Shown here: positions 34,110 through 43,758 of the stretch, piece by piece
How positions within the stretch are numbered: position 1 is the stretch's first letter
How the letters are laid out: every line of letters begins with the position of its first letter
Assembly (NCBI GenBank): GCA_014240165.1
Contig: JAAZXM010000022.1
Coordinates: 1-56,720 of the forward strand
Direction of reading: 5' to 3'
DNA from: Myxococcales bacterium
GTDB taxonomy: Bacteria; Myxococcota_A; UBA9160; UBA4427
DNA length: 56,720 nucleotides
Translations under genes and position numbers: made by a program
The notes under the pieces: generated by a model
The model's input: only the letters and a program-made list of their open reading frames with translations
Databases searched by the model: none
Told to the model about the DNA's origin: nothing

Positions 34110-35498
34110 TCACGCCGCCACCCTTCCCAGATGGGATTTCACCGCCCTGAACTTTCCGTTCCGCTCACGGGGAATACTCGAAACCACGTGAACATCGATA
34201 TGAATTTCGTCCCCCAGCCTCAATCGAATCTCACGGATCATCTTTGCTTCGTCAGCCTGAGCATACCCAGGAGCCGGAACGATTTTTACATCGATGGCCC
34301 GGGGCGTATCCTGGAGGATCTGCGCCTCGAGGATCATCGACTGTTCCTTGAAGATATGATCCAGCCGGCCCACCAATCTGCCGTCCGGAGTCACAACGTA
34401 GTCTTCGTTTCGACCATCCACATCGCGAAAAACATCGCCCGCACGCCCGCATGGACAAGGTGATTTGAGCCGGGTCCCAACATCTCCAATGCGATAGCGG
34501 AGAAAAGGCGTCACGTCGTTCGAGAGACCAGTCACGATGAGCCCACCGCGTTCGTACTCCTCGGTCTCTTCGTCGACCTCAACCTCGACGATGCAATATT
34601 CCATATCGACATGAAGGTTTCCCTCGAGGCATTCAGTCATGGACACGGCAAACTCACTCGTCCCGTAGCGATCGAGGACAGGGGCTCCGAAAGCCTCCTC
34701 GATCGCGTCGCGCTGAAACGCCAACAACGACTCGGAAGAAGTAAAGACCGCACCAAACTTCCCTCGAGGAATCCCTCTTCCCAACTCGAGCATCGAGCGC
34801 GCAACCAGATTCAGGGAGGAGGGATAGCCCCAGACATAGGTCGCCCCAGTGCGGTGAATTTCATCGACATAATGAACAAGGTTGGCCGGCGTCATGTGGT
34901 GTACCGAAAAAAGTGTCTGGCGGTTGAAGTAGTTGTATCGCCAGAAGGGGGTGCCTGACCTGCTGAAGGGAACAATCAATTGCCCTCCGAAAGTCAGATG
35001 GGCGTCCCTCAGGTTCACGCCATGCGACATACGCATGCGCCAAACGGTGGCGTACTCTTCAGCGATCGCTTCCGGGCTATGGGCAAGTCGCAGCGCCGAA
35101 CCGGTGGTTCCGCTCGTGCGACTCTGTCGGATTCGACTCACCGGAATCGCGGGATTGATAATGCTTTCGAAGTTGTTCCTATACCCGTCCTTGTCGAGCA
35201 CGGGTATAGAGGCCAGGGTCTGCGCGATGGCCTCCGATGGGTCCGACGAATCCACGGGGGCTTCCAGACCCCGGTAATAGGGCACGGATTCCCGAGCCAG
35301 ATCAATCAAGCGGAAGAGGCGCCGCTTCTGGACCTCCAGCAATTCCTCCTGGGGAAGCAACTCGGTCTTCCGCCACTCAGCAAGGACCTTGTAGAAATGA
35401 TTCGAAAAACGGGCTCTTGTTCGCTGGTAGCCAGCCCACGTACAGCCAAGGTTCTGGACCATCACCGGCATGGCATCATAGAGGCGGTTACTGGCCAA
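34110..35498 (-). CDS. CapK / phenylacetate-CoA ligase-like adenylating enzyme
   Basis: A 462-aa member of the ANL superfamily in the CapK branch. RTSGTTGSALRL at about 127-138 is the phosphate loop; DRYGTSEFAVSMTE and TPFLRYRIGDVG are the later ATP-binding motifs. CPCGRAGDVFRDVDGRNEDYV is the Cys-rich turn typical of CapK/PaaK-like proteins, and RERNGKFRAVKSHL carries the C-terminal Lys. The start is TTG at LASNRLYDAMPVMVQNL; this N-terminal segment aligns with CapK proteins, so a later ATG would remove conserved sequence. It probably forms an operon with the AsnB-like gene and acts in capsule or surface polymer modification; this is inferred. Confidence 0.82.
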   Translation of the reverse strand: MASNRLYDAMPVMVQNLGCTWAGYQRTRARFSNHFYKVLAEWRKTELLPQEELLEVQKRRLFRLIDLARESVPYYRGLEAPVDSSDPSEAIAQTLASIPVLDKDGYRNNFESIINPAIPVSRIRQSRTSGTTGSALRLAHSPEAIAEEYATVWRMRMSHGVNLRDAHLTFGGQLIVPFSRSGTPFWRYNYFNRQTLFSVHHMTPANLVHYVDEIHRTGATYVWGYPSSLNLVARSMLELGRGIPRGKFGAVFTSSESLLAFQRDAIEEAFGAPVLDRYGTSEFAVSMTECLEGNLHVDMEYCIVEVEVDEETEEYERGGLIVTGLSNDVTPFLRYRIGDVGTRLKSPCPCGRAGDVFRDVDGRNEDYVVTPDGRLVGRLDHIFKEQSMILEAQILQDTPRAIDVKIVPAPGYAQADEAKMIREIRLRLGDEIHIDVHVVSSIPRERNGKFRAVKSHLGRVAA

Positions 35499-35878
35499 AA
35501 AGAAGATCCCCTCGGGCCAGGTCGAAAACCTCTCTGACAGGCTGACCTGACCTCATCCCCCAAGCCTCGGTCCGGGTGAACCTGGGCAGCGCCCTCATTT
35601 GACGAACCTCCACGCGACCGGGGGATATATGCGGAGGGTGACGTGCCTGGCGCTCCGCTCGCCGCGATCCAGAAATAGATGAACTCCAAGTGGGGATAGA
35701 AAACTCAGGAGCAATATACAGAAAGTCGGACTCGAAGGATTCAAGGGCTCATTCGCACCCAAGCACACCCGAGCGGGGCCTTGCTCGCCAAAGAGCCCCC
35801 GCTTTGAAGGCATGGTCCGTGGCCCGATCTCACCCAAGTCGTTACTTTCCTTCGAGGACTTGAGGAAGGATTCAACAG
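35499..35878. other. Divergent intergenic region with compound hairpin
   Basis: No gene is supported between the CapK-like gene and mtnP. A compound stem lies at 35772-35803, and GAGGAAGGA just before mtnP is its ribosome binding site. I saw no SAM or adenine riboswitch signature, though I cannot fold the region. Confidence 0.4.
35772..35803 (+). promoter_or_regulatory. Two-part stem in mtnP leader
   Basis: AGCGGGG pairs with CCCCGCT as an outer 7-bp stem, and GCTC pairs with GAGC inside it around GCCAAA, with CCTT bulged on the left. It lies about 75 nt upstream of the mtnP start. It could be the end of an upstream transcript or a leader structure. Confidence 0.3.
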
Positions 35879-36784
35879 ATGCCCGATTCCCACCCCGCGC
35901 CGCGGCTCGGCGTCATTGGAGGCAGCGGAATCTACGACATCCCCGACCTGAAAAACGGCGAGTGGCGAGCGGTTGAAAGTCCCTGGGGAAAGCCTTCGGC
36001 CCCACTATTCTTCGGCGAACTGGACGATATCCAATTGGTTCTCTTGCCGCGCCACGGCCGCAATCACGAACTGAGTCCGACCGCCATCGACTACCGGGCA
36101 AATATTGACATCCTCAAGCGCGTCGGAGTCACGGATCTCCTCTCGATCTCCTCGGTCGGCTCATTTCGCGACGAATTGAAACCCGGGACCTACGTGATCG
36201 TCGACCAATTCATCGACCGAACCTTCTCGCGCAAAAAGACGTTCTTTGACGAGGATGTCGTCGCCCACGTCTCCATGGCGCATCCCGTTAATTCCCGCCT
36301 GGGTGATTGGTGCGAACAAGCGTGCCTGGATGAAGGCATTCCCGTCCAGCGAGGCGGCACCTACCTCGCCATGGAGGGGCCGCAATTCTCCACCCTCGCC
36401 GAATCCACGCTCTACCGGCAATGGGGATGCGATGTGATCGGGATGACAAATATGCCAGAGGCCAAGCTGGCCCGGGAAGCCGAGATTCCGTATTGCACCG
36501 TGGCCATGGTCACGGATTACGATTGTTGGCACCCGGATCACGATAATGTCGATGTCGGTTCCATTCTCGACGTCATGCGTAAGAACGTCGAAAGCGCCCA
36601 TAACCTGATCCGGCGTGTCGCCCCGCGCATGAAAAATCGGCCCGCGGTCTGCCCCTCCGGTGACGATCGCGCCCTGGACGGGAGCATAATTACCAGCGGA
36701 ACCCTGAACCCAAAACGGGTCGAAATGCTCGACGCCATTGCGGGAAGGATCCTCAAAGAGGTGGGCCAAAGCAGTGGACTTTGA
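35879..36784 (+). CDS. mtnP: S-methyl-5'-thioadenosine phosphorylase
   Basis: A 301-aa purine nucleoside phosphorylase-family enzyme that splits methylthioadenosine (the by-product of polyamine and quorum-signal synthesis) with phosphate to adenine and 5-methylthioribose-1-phosphate. [51 protein letters not shown] and [20 protein letters not shown] are the phosphate- and base-binding segments of MTAP. GAGGAAGGA lies about 9 nt upstream. The apt gene overlaps its end by 11 nt, and their products act in sequence. The downstream MTR-1-P salvage genes (mtnA and others) are not in the window. Confidence 0.93.
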   Translation: MPDSHPAPRLGVIGGSGIYDIPDLKNGEWRAVESPWGKPSAPLFFGELDDIQLVLLPRHGRNHELSPTAIDYRANIDILKRVGVTDLLSISSVGSFRDELKPGTYVIVDQFIDRTFSRKKTFFDEDVVAHVSMAHPVNSRLGDWCEQACLDEGIPVQRGGTYLAMEGPQFSTLAESTLYRQWGCDVIGMTNMPEAKLAREAEIPYCTVAMVTDYDCWHPDHDNVDVGSILDVMRKNVESAHNLIRRVAPRMKNRPAVCPSGDDRALDGSIITSGTLNPKRVEMLDAIAGRILKEVGQSSGL

Positions 36785-37301
36785 AGGACTGATCCGGCGA
36801 ATACCGGACTACCCCAAGAAGGGAATCATTTTCCGCGATATCACGACGTTGCTCGAAGATCCCAGTGGCTTTCGCCGCGCCGTGGACGAATTGGTTCAAC
36901 CCTTCGCGGGCCTGGGAATCAATCGCGTGGCGGGGATCGAGGCCCGGGGCTTCATCCTGGGCGGCGCGGTGGCCCATCAACTTTCAACGGGCTTTGTCGC
37001 GATCCGAAAACAAGGCAAGCTCCCCTGGCAAACCATCTCCGTGGAGTACGAACTCGAATACGGTCGCGACGAAATCGAGATCCATGTCGACAGCGTCAAC
37101 AAAGGCGACCGGATCGTCATCGTGGATGATCTGATCGCCACGGGGGGCACCGCCTGCGCAGCGGTGGACCTGATTCGGGAAGCCGGCGGCGAAGTTGTGG
37201 GTGCCAGTTTCGTCATCGACCTCCCCGATCTTGGAGGAAGCCAACGACTCGCCGACAAGAACGTCGAGGTTCGCTCGTTGATGGCCTTCCCCGGCCATTG
37301 A
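36774..37301 (+). CDS. apt: Adenine phosphoribosyltransferase
   Basis: A 175-aa enzyme, the usual length, that converts adenine plus PRPP to AMP in the cytosol. It begins with [25 protein letters not shown], has [14 protein letters not shown], and has the PRPP loop [15 protein letters not shown] at about 113-127. The start is GTG inside the end of mtnP (11-nt overlap), chosen because the family N-terminus ([13 protein letters not shown]) begins there; an upstream TTG is less likely. The overlap couples production of adenine by MtnP to its recapture. Confidence 0.94.
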   Translation: MDFEGLIRRIPDYPKKGIIFRDITTLLEDPSGFRRAVDELVQPFAGLGINRVAGIEARGFILGGAVAHQLSTGFVAIRKQGKLPWQTISVEYELEYGRDEIEIHVDSVNKGDRIVIVDDLIATGGTACAAVDLIREAGGEVVGASFVIDLPDLGGSQRLADKNVEVRSLMAFPGH

Positions 37302-37421
37302 TCAAAGTTCACCGGGCACCCGTGCCCCGCTACAAAAGAACCCGGACGAAGCCCCAATAAACCCATGGGCTCGGGCCCAGCCCCATTTCGCCCCATCGAG
37401 TGAGAAAACAAGGGAGGAAGC

Positions 37422-38258
37422 ATGGAGCCGATTTCTCTGGAGGGAAAAGTCGCCCTGGTCACCGGGGGCGCCGGCGGTATCGGGCGAGGCATCGCGGAAA
37501 GTTTCGCCGAACTTGGGGCCCGGGTCCTGGTGGCGGACTCGAACCCGGAAGCCGTGAGCCGAAGCAACGATGAAGCGCGCGGCCAGGGCCTTTCCATCGA
37601 TGCCGTGGAATGCGACGTCCGCGATACGTCCGCCGTTCGAGCGCTGATTCAACGGGTGGAAACCAAAGAGAGGCGGCTCGATATCCTGGTCAACAACGTC
37701 GGCCATACGCTTCGCCTCTTCAAACCCCTGGAAGAGATGACCGACGAGAACATCGACGATCTCTTCAGCGTGCTCTTGCGCCACGTGATGATCTGTTCTC
37801 GGGAAGCCATCCCCTTGATGAAGCGATCGGGTGAAGGCGGCAGCATCATCAGCATTTCTTCCATCGAGGGCTACCGCGGGCTCCCCAATATCGTCCCCTA
37901 TGCGGCATTCAAGCTGGCGATTGAGGGGTTTACGAAAAGTCTGGCCCTGGAACTCGGCCCTCATGGAATCCGTGTCAACGCGATCGCGCCGGAAACCACC
38001 GAGTCCGAATCCATTCGACCCTCGCGCTGGGTGAAACCCGAGAACCAGGAGCGCATCCCCTATTGGATCCCCATGGGCCGCTTCGGACGGCCCAGTGATA
38101 CGGCGGGCTGCGCGGTCTTCCTGGCCAGCGCTCTCTCGGAATGGGTTTCGGGCACTGTCATACATTGCGATGGCGGCAGCCTGGCGGCAGCGGGCTGGTA
38201 CCGAATGGCAGACAACCGCTGGACCAATACGCCGATCATCGAGGGGAGCGGCCTTTGA
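37422..38258 (+). CDS. Short-chain dehydrogenase/reductase
   Basis: A classical SDR of 278 aa. The NAD(P)-binding TGGAGGIGRGIA is at about 14-25, and VLVADSNPE with the acidic residue after beta2 favours NAD(H). NNVGHT is the NAG-type motif, and the catalytic Ser in ISISSIEGY is followed by YAAFK (Tyr/Lys). The end extends past the usual GG motif with GGSLAAAGWYRMADNRWTNTP, as in several steroid or terpenoid SDRs. GGGAGG precedes the ATG. Its stop codon abuts the stop of the convergent RHS gene, with no intergenic base. Confidence 0.9.
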   Translation: MEPISLEGKVALVTGGAGGIGRGIAESFAELGARVLVADSNPEAVSRSNDEARGQGLSIDAVECDVRDTSAVRALIQRVETKERRLDILVNNVGHTLRLFKPLEEMTDENIDDLFSVLLRHVMICSREAIPLMKRSGEGGSIISISSIEGYRGLPNIVPYAAFKLAIEGFTKSLALELGPHGIRVNAIAPETTESESIRPSRWVKPENQERIPYWIPMGRFGRPSDTAGCAVFLASALSEWVSGTVIHCDGGSLAAAGWYRMADNRWTNTPIIEGSGL

Positions 38259-41200
38259 TCATTGCAAGCCGCCTTCCTGCCGCGACTGGTGCGAGCGACG
38301 ACGCCGACTGACCCACAAGCCCGCCAGAACCATCTGCAGCGGAACGATCAAGCCAAGGGCCCAAGAGCCCGGTTCGCCCGGTCGAAGAGCCCCGGGCGAG
38401 CACGCCACCGGGTCCACTTCGGGTTGGCCATCCGGAACCTCGCCAGGCCCACTGGCATCCGGCCAACCCTCCGCGGGCATATCCTCGATCCCAGTGCGGC
38501 CTCCTGTGCCACGAAATCTGGAATCCGCCTTATTACTCGAAGTGAAGTGCATCACGACCATCGTGGCCAAAGTCCCCATGACGAGGAAACCAAAGCCGAG
38601 CAACAGCAGCGCAGCGCTGTTGAACTGCCCCGCTCCCTCGAGCAGCTTTGCGCCCAGGGACATCGAAACCTTAACTGCATTCTTCGCCATGCCGCTGGGC
38701 GTGCTCGCGGGGTTCAACTCGGCAGCGCGACCTCCTGGATCCCAGAGCATCAGCGGATTGCCCAACGTGTAGGCGAATTGGTTGATCGCATGGTAAACGG
38801 GATCCGGGGAGATGAAGCGCCCCGTCTCCGGATCGTAGATCCGCGCGCCGAGCATCACGAATTCGCCCAGCGCCTCACCCCCTGCGAAGTGGGCGCTATC
38901 TCCGCCCGCCCCCGACGTCTCGTCCACCCCGAAGGGTGAATAGGCATAAAATTTCTGCAGATCTCCTGCTTCGTCAGAAATGGCCTGAACATTGCCGCGG
39001 AAATCATGATGCCTGTATATCCGGCCTTCGCCCGTGAATCGGATCTCGACTTCACCGAGATCAATCGCAGTGGGCTGGCGATTCGCGTCGCCGGAAACAG
39101 CGCCGCCGAAGAGCGCTCGGGAAACGCCCGCTGGAGACGCAAACGAAATGGGCCGACCCAGGCTATCCCACTCCAGGGAAATCGATTCGCCCATCCCCGT
39201 CAAGCGGCCCGCTGCGTTCCAGTGCAGGGGAACGCCATCGCGTGCGGCCAAAAAGCCCGCTTCGTCCCACGTGTAGTCGTGGTGTGTGCCTCGATCCGAG
39301 GCAATGAGCCGATTCCGTTCGGCGTTGAAGCTAAAGGGGCCGGGAGTCCCAGCAGACCCGAGCACCCCGAGCCAATTGCCCAGGACATCAAAGCCAAAAT
39401 CCCCCCCGGTGGATAATGAAGTGCCGCCATAGAAACTGGAAACCCAAGCCTCGACGCGAGCCCCATGGCTGCCTCCTTCCCCTAAGAACTCGCCGCGGGG
39501 TCCCATCACGTAACTCTCAATAAAACTCCCGGACGAAACGCTGCTGCCCGGCGACGGGTTGACCGTCGTGTCCGCGTCCAGGCAGGAATGGATCGACTCG
39601 CATTCGCTCCAGAGCAGATCCGTCGACAGGAGTTCCGACCCGGTGCCGCCACGCAATTCGACGGTCTCCAGCAGGCCTGTTTCCCAGTCGTAGGAGAATG
39701 ATCGGACGAGGTCATTTCCATAGTGGATCTCGCTGATCTTGCCCGCGCTGAAACGCCGATCGAGCACCTTCTCACCCTGATCGAAAACGAGTACCGGGCG
39801 ATTGCTCAGGTCGTACGTGAAGTCCAGGGTCCGAAAGGGGGACGCGCCCGGTGTCAATACGAAGCGCCGAGTCGTTTCCCGAGACCTCAGGTCATAGACC
39901 CGCTCGAGAATCTCACCCTCAGGGTAATGCACCGCGATCGGTCGGCCGGCCAAGTCGTAGTCGACGGTTTCGAGGCCCGGACGAAGGCTGTCCATCCAAT
40001 GGCGCAAACGACCGGCCTGCCAAATCAACTCGACGCTGCTTTCGGGTAGGCCATCGCGGAAATAACTCAGCCGGGTCGGCCGACCCGCCGGGTCATAAAC
40101 GGCCTGGCTCCGCATCCCGTTGGGCAACTCGACCGCCAGGATATCCCCCGCTTCCGAGTATTCGTAGCTTCGTATATGCCAGGTGCCGTCGACGCGATCC
40201 CGGCGTTCCGAAAGGCGCCCGGCGGCGTCGTAGGCGTAGATCGTATCCCCCCCATAGGGACGCCGTATCTCCAATTGCTGGCCATCGCTTCGGTAGATGA
40301 ATTCAACAACTCCGGTCTCCTGAAGTATGCCCTCGTCCGGGACCTCCCCGACCCTTTCCAGGCTGACGAGATTTCGATCCTCATCGAACGCCCTTCGCCG
40401 CATGCCGGGACGACCCGGATCACTCCGCCCCCGCATCTCGGCCCCTTCGAGCAGGTTGCCCACCGCGTCGAAAACTCGCCGTGCCGTCACACTCTCCCGG
40501 GCAATCTCCTGGGCGTGCCCGTGTTCCCCGTAATCGCCCAGCCAGGTCCAGGTCGAATCCGGGCCGATGATCAGCCAAAGCAGACCTTCCGGGTCATACG
40601 AGAAGCTGTGCGAGTCCCCCGCTCCATCGGTCACCGAAGCAAGCCGACCCTCGGCGTTGTAGGAGCGGCTCTCGATCAAGCCGAGCAGGTCGAATTTTCT
40701 CAAGATCGGACGGGCCAGGGGGCGACGCCAATCCTGGGCCGACATCGCGTACTCGGCTTGGACCACGTTGCCCGATGGAAGATCGACACGAACGACGTCG
40801 TCGTTTTCGTAGAACCAGCGCGTTGTGGCGCCATCGGGGCCCACTTGTCGCGACGGCCTTCGCCCGGACCAGGCCACCTGCGTGACATCGCCCACTGCAT
40901 CTTCGATCTCATGGACCCGGGCATCCGCATCGTATCGATACACGCTGCGCCCGCCCCGGACATCTTCGACAACGGTGTAGAAGAGTTGGCTCGTGGGTTC
41001 GAACCCGTAACGAAAACGCGCAAAGTCCTCGCCGAGCCCCACCTGCCGAACCGAGGCAAGCCGCCCCGATGCGTACGCATACTCCAGCCGTTCGCCCTCG
41101 GAATTCGTGATCGCTGTAAGGAGATCACCGTCGTACTCGTAGCGACGACCGGGCCAGCCCTTCGCCACATCCAGCCCATCACGCGCAACAGTGGGCCGAC

Positions 41201-41879
41201 AATCCGCGTCATTTTCGAATTCGGCGCGTCGCCCCGCACGATCCTCGACCGCAGCCACGCAGGAATTCGCGTCGTACTCGAAGGAATAGACCGGCTGGCA
41301 GCTATTCTGGCCTCGACACTGGCCCACGCTCTGAGTACGCACCCCCGACCCGTGCCACTCGAGGAAGAAGACCAGGCCCGGGCGCACCCCGTCGACGCCC
41401 GTCAGCGCGACCAGCCGACGGTTGAAAGCGTCGAAATGGTGGAGCAGGCCACCCTTGGTCTTGATCCGCTGGGAATCGACCTTGACCCAATGCGTACCCG
41501 GGATGGCAGCCCCATCCGCGAGGAGCCCGACTTCGTGGACGGCCCCGGTCGCATCGACAAAGGTCTGGCCGTCGTAGGTCATTTCGAAGAACCAACGCCA
41601 GGCCCCCGTGGACGAATTGTAGGTGGCCGCCATCTCGAGATCGCCGAATAAGGTGTCGATGGAGAGGTCTACGCGTCGGTGAAAAAAATTGCCTCCCGCG
41701 AGATCGAGACGACCCCCAGGCAGATCAAGAAGCAGGGGCATGCGGTATTCGAGAACTCCCGGCTCCGGCTTCCTTGCGGCCCACGGTACACAGCTGGTGG
41801 TGGCGACAAGAAGAATGCATTGGATGATCGCCACTCCACGCATGCCCAAGGCCACCCTGGAACCCTTCACCCTTGCCAT
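38259..41879 (-). CDS. RHS/YD-repeat lipoprotein with C-terminal membrane anchor
   Basis: A 1206-aa exported protein. LLVATTSC is a lipobox (Cys30), and a long array of YD/RHS repeats runs from about 190 to 1000 (RRYEYDGDLLTAITNSEGER, YAYDAAGRLSERRD, VYDPAGRPTRLSYF). The conserved RHS core end is ARIYDPETGRFISPDPVYHA...FAYTLGNPLMLWDPGG. RHS toxins carry a variable nuclease or other tip after this point; here there is instead a hydrophobic helix (LLLLGFGFLVMGTLATMVVM), an acidic low-complexity stretch, a Cys at about 1160, a second helix and RRRR at about 1192. That tail resembles MYXO-CTERM-like sorting signals. AGGAG lies 7 nt upstream of the start. No immunity gene is adjacent. Confidence 0.85.
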   Translation of the reverse strand: MARVKGSRVALGMRGVAIIQCILLVATTSCVPWAARKPEPGVLEYRMPLLLDLPGGRLDLAGGNFFHRRVDLSIDTLFGDLEMAATYNSSTGAWRWFFEMTYDGQTFVDATGAVHEVGLLADGAAIPGTHWVKVDSQRIKTKGGLLHHFDAFNRRLVALTGVDGVRPGLVFFLEWHGSGVRTQSVGQCRGQNSCQPVYSFEYDANSCVAAVEDRAGRRAEFENDADCRPTVARDGLDVAKGWPGRRYEYDGDLLTAITNSEGERLEYAYASGRLASVRQVGLGEDFARFRYGFEPTSQLFYTVVEDVRGGRSVYRYDADARVHEIEDAVGDVTQVAWSGRRPSRQVGPDGATTRWFYENDDVVRVDLPSGNVVQAEYAMSAQDWRRPLARPILRKFDLLGLIESRSYNAEGRLASVTDGAGDSHSFSYDPEGLLWLIIGPDSTWTWLGDYGEHGHAQEIARESVTARRVFDAVGNLLEGAEMRGRSDPGRPGMRRRAFDEDRNLVSLERVGEVPDEGILQETGVVEFIYRSDGQQLEIRRPYGGDTIYAYDAAGRLSERRDRVDGTWHIRSYEYSEAGDILAVELPNGMRSQAVYDPAGRPTRLSYFRDGLPESSVELIWQAGRLRHWMDSLRPGLETVDYDLAGRPIAVHYPEGEILERVYDLRSRETTRRFVLTPGASPFRTLDFTYDLSNRPVLVFDQGEKVLDRRFSAGKISEIHYGNDLVRSFSYDWETGLLETVELRGGTGSELLSTDLLWSECESIHSCLDADTTVNPSPGSSVSSGSFIESYVMGPRGEFLGEGGSHGARVEAWVSSFYGGTSLSTGGDFGFDVLGNWLGVLGSAGTPGPFSFNAERNRLIASDRGTHHDYTWDEAGFLAARDGVPLHWNAAGRLTGMGESISLEWDSLGRPISFASPAGVSRALFGGAVSGDANRQPTAIDLGEVEIRFTGEGRIYRHHDFRGNVQAISDEAGDLQKFYAYSPFGVDETSGAGGDSAHFAGGEALGEFVMLGARIYDPETGRFISPDPVYHAINQFAYTLGNPLMLWDPGGRAAELNPASTPSGMAKNAVKVSMSLGAKLLEGAGQFNSAALLLLGFGFLVMGTLATMVVMHFTSSNKADSRFRGTGGRTGIEDMPAEGWPDASGPGEVPDGQPEVDPVACSPGALRPGEPGSWALGLIVPLQMVLAGLWVSRRRRSHQSRQEGGLQ

Positions 41880-42072
41880 CTCTCTCTCCTCTTCTGAGTT
41901 TCACGCCCAAACGCGATGCCTTGATGGGAAAGCAGAGCAACTCCCATGCCAGCCCCGGGATTGCTCCGTCCGCGGGATCGGGGCTAGACTCGGCGGCACC
42001 GAGCAACCCCCCGCCTGGGCCGGAGGAGCCGAGCGTGAAACGTTTCACGAGGCCAAAAGGGGGGCCCCGACC

Positions 42073-43758
42073 ATGAGCCATCCCGGCGAGAACGTTTTGA
42101 CGACGAGCCGCCTCCCGGAAACCCGCCTCGCCGGCGCGCTTCTGGCCGCGTTGTTGCTGGTCGGCACCGGCCTGCGCCTGGTGAACGTTGGCCCGGCGCT
42201 GCTCTTCGGTGACGAGTTGCACAGCCTCGCCGACATGCACGGCGGGTATCCCCAGATCCTTACCCATTTCAGTCCCACCGGAGGGGGCCTGGCGCTCCCA
42301 CTCCTCCAGCGATTGCTGATGGATTTCTTTGGAGACGGACACTGGAGCGTCCGCGCTCCCGCCTGGCTGGCCGGACTGGCCCTGCTCTACCTGACCTTCC
42401 CCATTGCGCGACGCCAAGTCGGCGAGGCCGCCGCATGGGTCGCCACCGCCGGCGTGGCGCTCTCCCCCTTGCTCATCTTCTACTCTCATTTCGGGCGGAT
42501 CTACTCTTTGGTCGCCCTGCTCTGCCTGCTTCTTCTGGACCAGGTCGAGCGCGCCCGGCGCCGCGCGCGCTGGAGCGTCGGAACCTGGATCGCCGTGGTG
42601 GGGTTGACCGCCCTCCTCCCCTGGGCCCATCCCACCGCCCTGGGCTTCGTGCTCCCACTCTATTTGGGGGCCCTGGTGACATGCGGCCTCGAGGCCCGGC
42701 GCTCGGACCCCGCCGCTCGGCCTGCCGCAATGCGATTGATGGCCGCGCTGGCTCTGGCGGGCGCCCTTTGCGTCCTGGCCTACCTGCCCGCACGCGAATC
42801 CCTGGTCGAGTTCCTCTCGGCCAAGACCCGCGCCGAATACTACGGAGCGTTCGGCTTCCTCGATGTGGCCAGCCTGCTCGCGGGCAGCCCCCAAGGCGCC
42901 GGCGCCCTGGGGCTTGGGCTTGTTGCCGCCGCCATCGGGATCGGGCGCGATGACGGTACGCGAAGCCTGCCTCTCCTCTTCGCCGTAGCCGGGCCGCCTC
43001 TCACCATCGCTCTGATTCGTCCCTACGGCGACGCCTACGCGTATGCCCGCTACATCCTGCCCGCCGTGGTCCCGGCCTTCCTTCTCTTGGGGCGCGGCCT
43101 GGCGCTGGCCGCGCGGTCCCGACCCTCCCTCGGCCCGAGCGGCGTTCCCCTGGCGGGCGCAGCCATCGCCTTCGCCCTCTGGATCGCCGGACCCGGCCTG
43201 CCCCGGGCGACCGATCACGCGAATACCTACCTGTCGATGCTGGCCCTCCCGGCCTTCGACGCCCCCTGGCCCGAAACCCCCGCCTTCTACCTGGAACTGG
43301 CGGCCCTCCCCGAAGCCGAACGGGCCGGTCTACGCCTGATCGAAGCGCCGGCCCTCACCACGCGCAGCCGGCATCTCTATCGCCACTACCAACTCCAGCA
43401 CGGAATCCCGACCTCGCTTGCCCCCCTGGCCAGCGAGTTTCCGCGGATTCCTTCCGGCCCCTACGTATCCTTCCATCGCCCCGGCTGGCGCGAGGCATCC
43501 GGCGCCGACTACCTGATCGTTCATCTCGACGTGGGCCGCGAAGTCGCCGGCTATTGGCGCTGGCTCTACGGTCCCCGGGGCCCTTCTCCGCGACCGGGGG
43601 ATGCCGCCTTCATGGAACGGCATCAGCGCTACGGCGGACCCTTTGCCCAGCCCGATCCCGCTCTCCTGTCCAAGCTCTGGGCACAACTCGGGCCACCCAT
43701 CTTCAACCAGGACGGCCTCGCGGTCTGGGATCTGCGTCCACCCGGGAAGCCGGACTAG
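42073..43758 (+). CDS. GT39-like polytopic glycosyltransferase (ArnT/PMT superfamily)
   Basis: A 561-aa membrane glycosyltransferase of the GT-C fold. The first periplasmic loop contains ALLFGDELHSLADMHGG with the acidic pair required for catalysis, then HWSVRAPAWLAGLALLYL, the typical RxP...helix of this superfamily. About ten transmembrane helices follow, with a periplasmic C-terminal domain from about 390. Such enzymes transfer a sugar from a polyprenyl-phosphate donor to lipid, polysaccharide or protein. The ATG at MSHPGENV was chosen; the upstream in-frame extension is antisense to the RHS gene. The stop overlaps that of the convergent gene (CTAG). Confidence 0.8.
   Translation: MSHPGENVLTTSRLPETRLAGALLAALLLVGTGLRLVNVGPALLFGDELHSLADMHGGYPQILTHFSPTGGGLALPLLQRLLMDFFGDGHWSVRAPAWLAGLALLYLTFPIARRQVGEAAAWVATAGVALSPLLIFYSHFGRIYSLVALLCLLLLDQVERARRRARWSVGTWIAVVGLTALLPWAHPTALGFVLPLYLGALVTCGLEARRSDPAARPAAMRLMAALALAGALCVLAYLPARESLVEFLSAKTRAEYYGAFGFLDVASLLAGSPQGAGALGLGLVAAAIGIGRDDGTRSLPLLFAVAGPPLTIALIRPYGDAYAYARYILPAVVPAFLLLGRGLALAARSRPSLGPSGVPLAGAAIAFALWIAGPGLPRATDHANTYLSMLALPAFDAPWPETPAFYLELAALPEAERAGLRLIEAPALTTRSRHLYRHYQLQHGIPTSLAPLASEFPRIPSGPYVSFHRPGWREASGADYLIVHLDVGREVAGYWRWLYGPRGPSPRPGDAAFMERHQRYGGPFAQPDPALLSKLWAQLGPPIFNQDGLAVWDLRPPGKPD

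Noticed and set aside
40996-41010. GGGTTCGAACCC, a tRNA T-loop-like string
   Set aside because: It lies inside the RHS coding frame, and no acceptor, D or anticodon stem can be built around it.
40176-41651. 491-codon plus-strand frame across the RHS gene
   Set aside because: Antisense shadow of YD repeats; the sequence is rich in Pro/Arg/His without a recognisable fold.
41725-43218. 497-codon minus-strand frame over the GT39 gene
   Set aside because: Gly/Gln/Glu-rich antisense frame with no hydrophobic core; the plus strand encodes a clear membrane enzyme.
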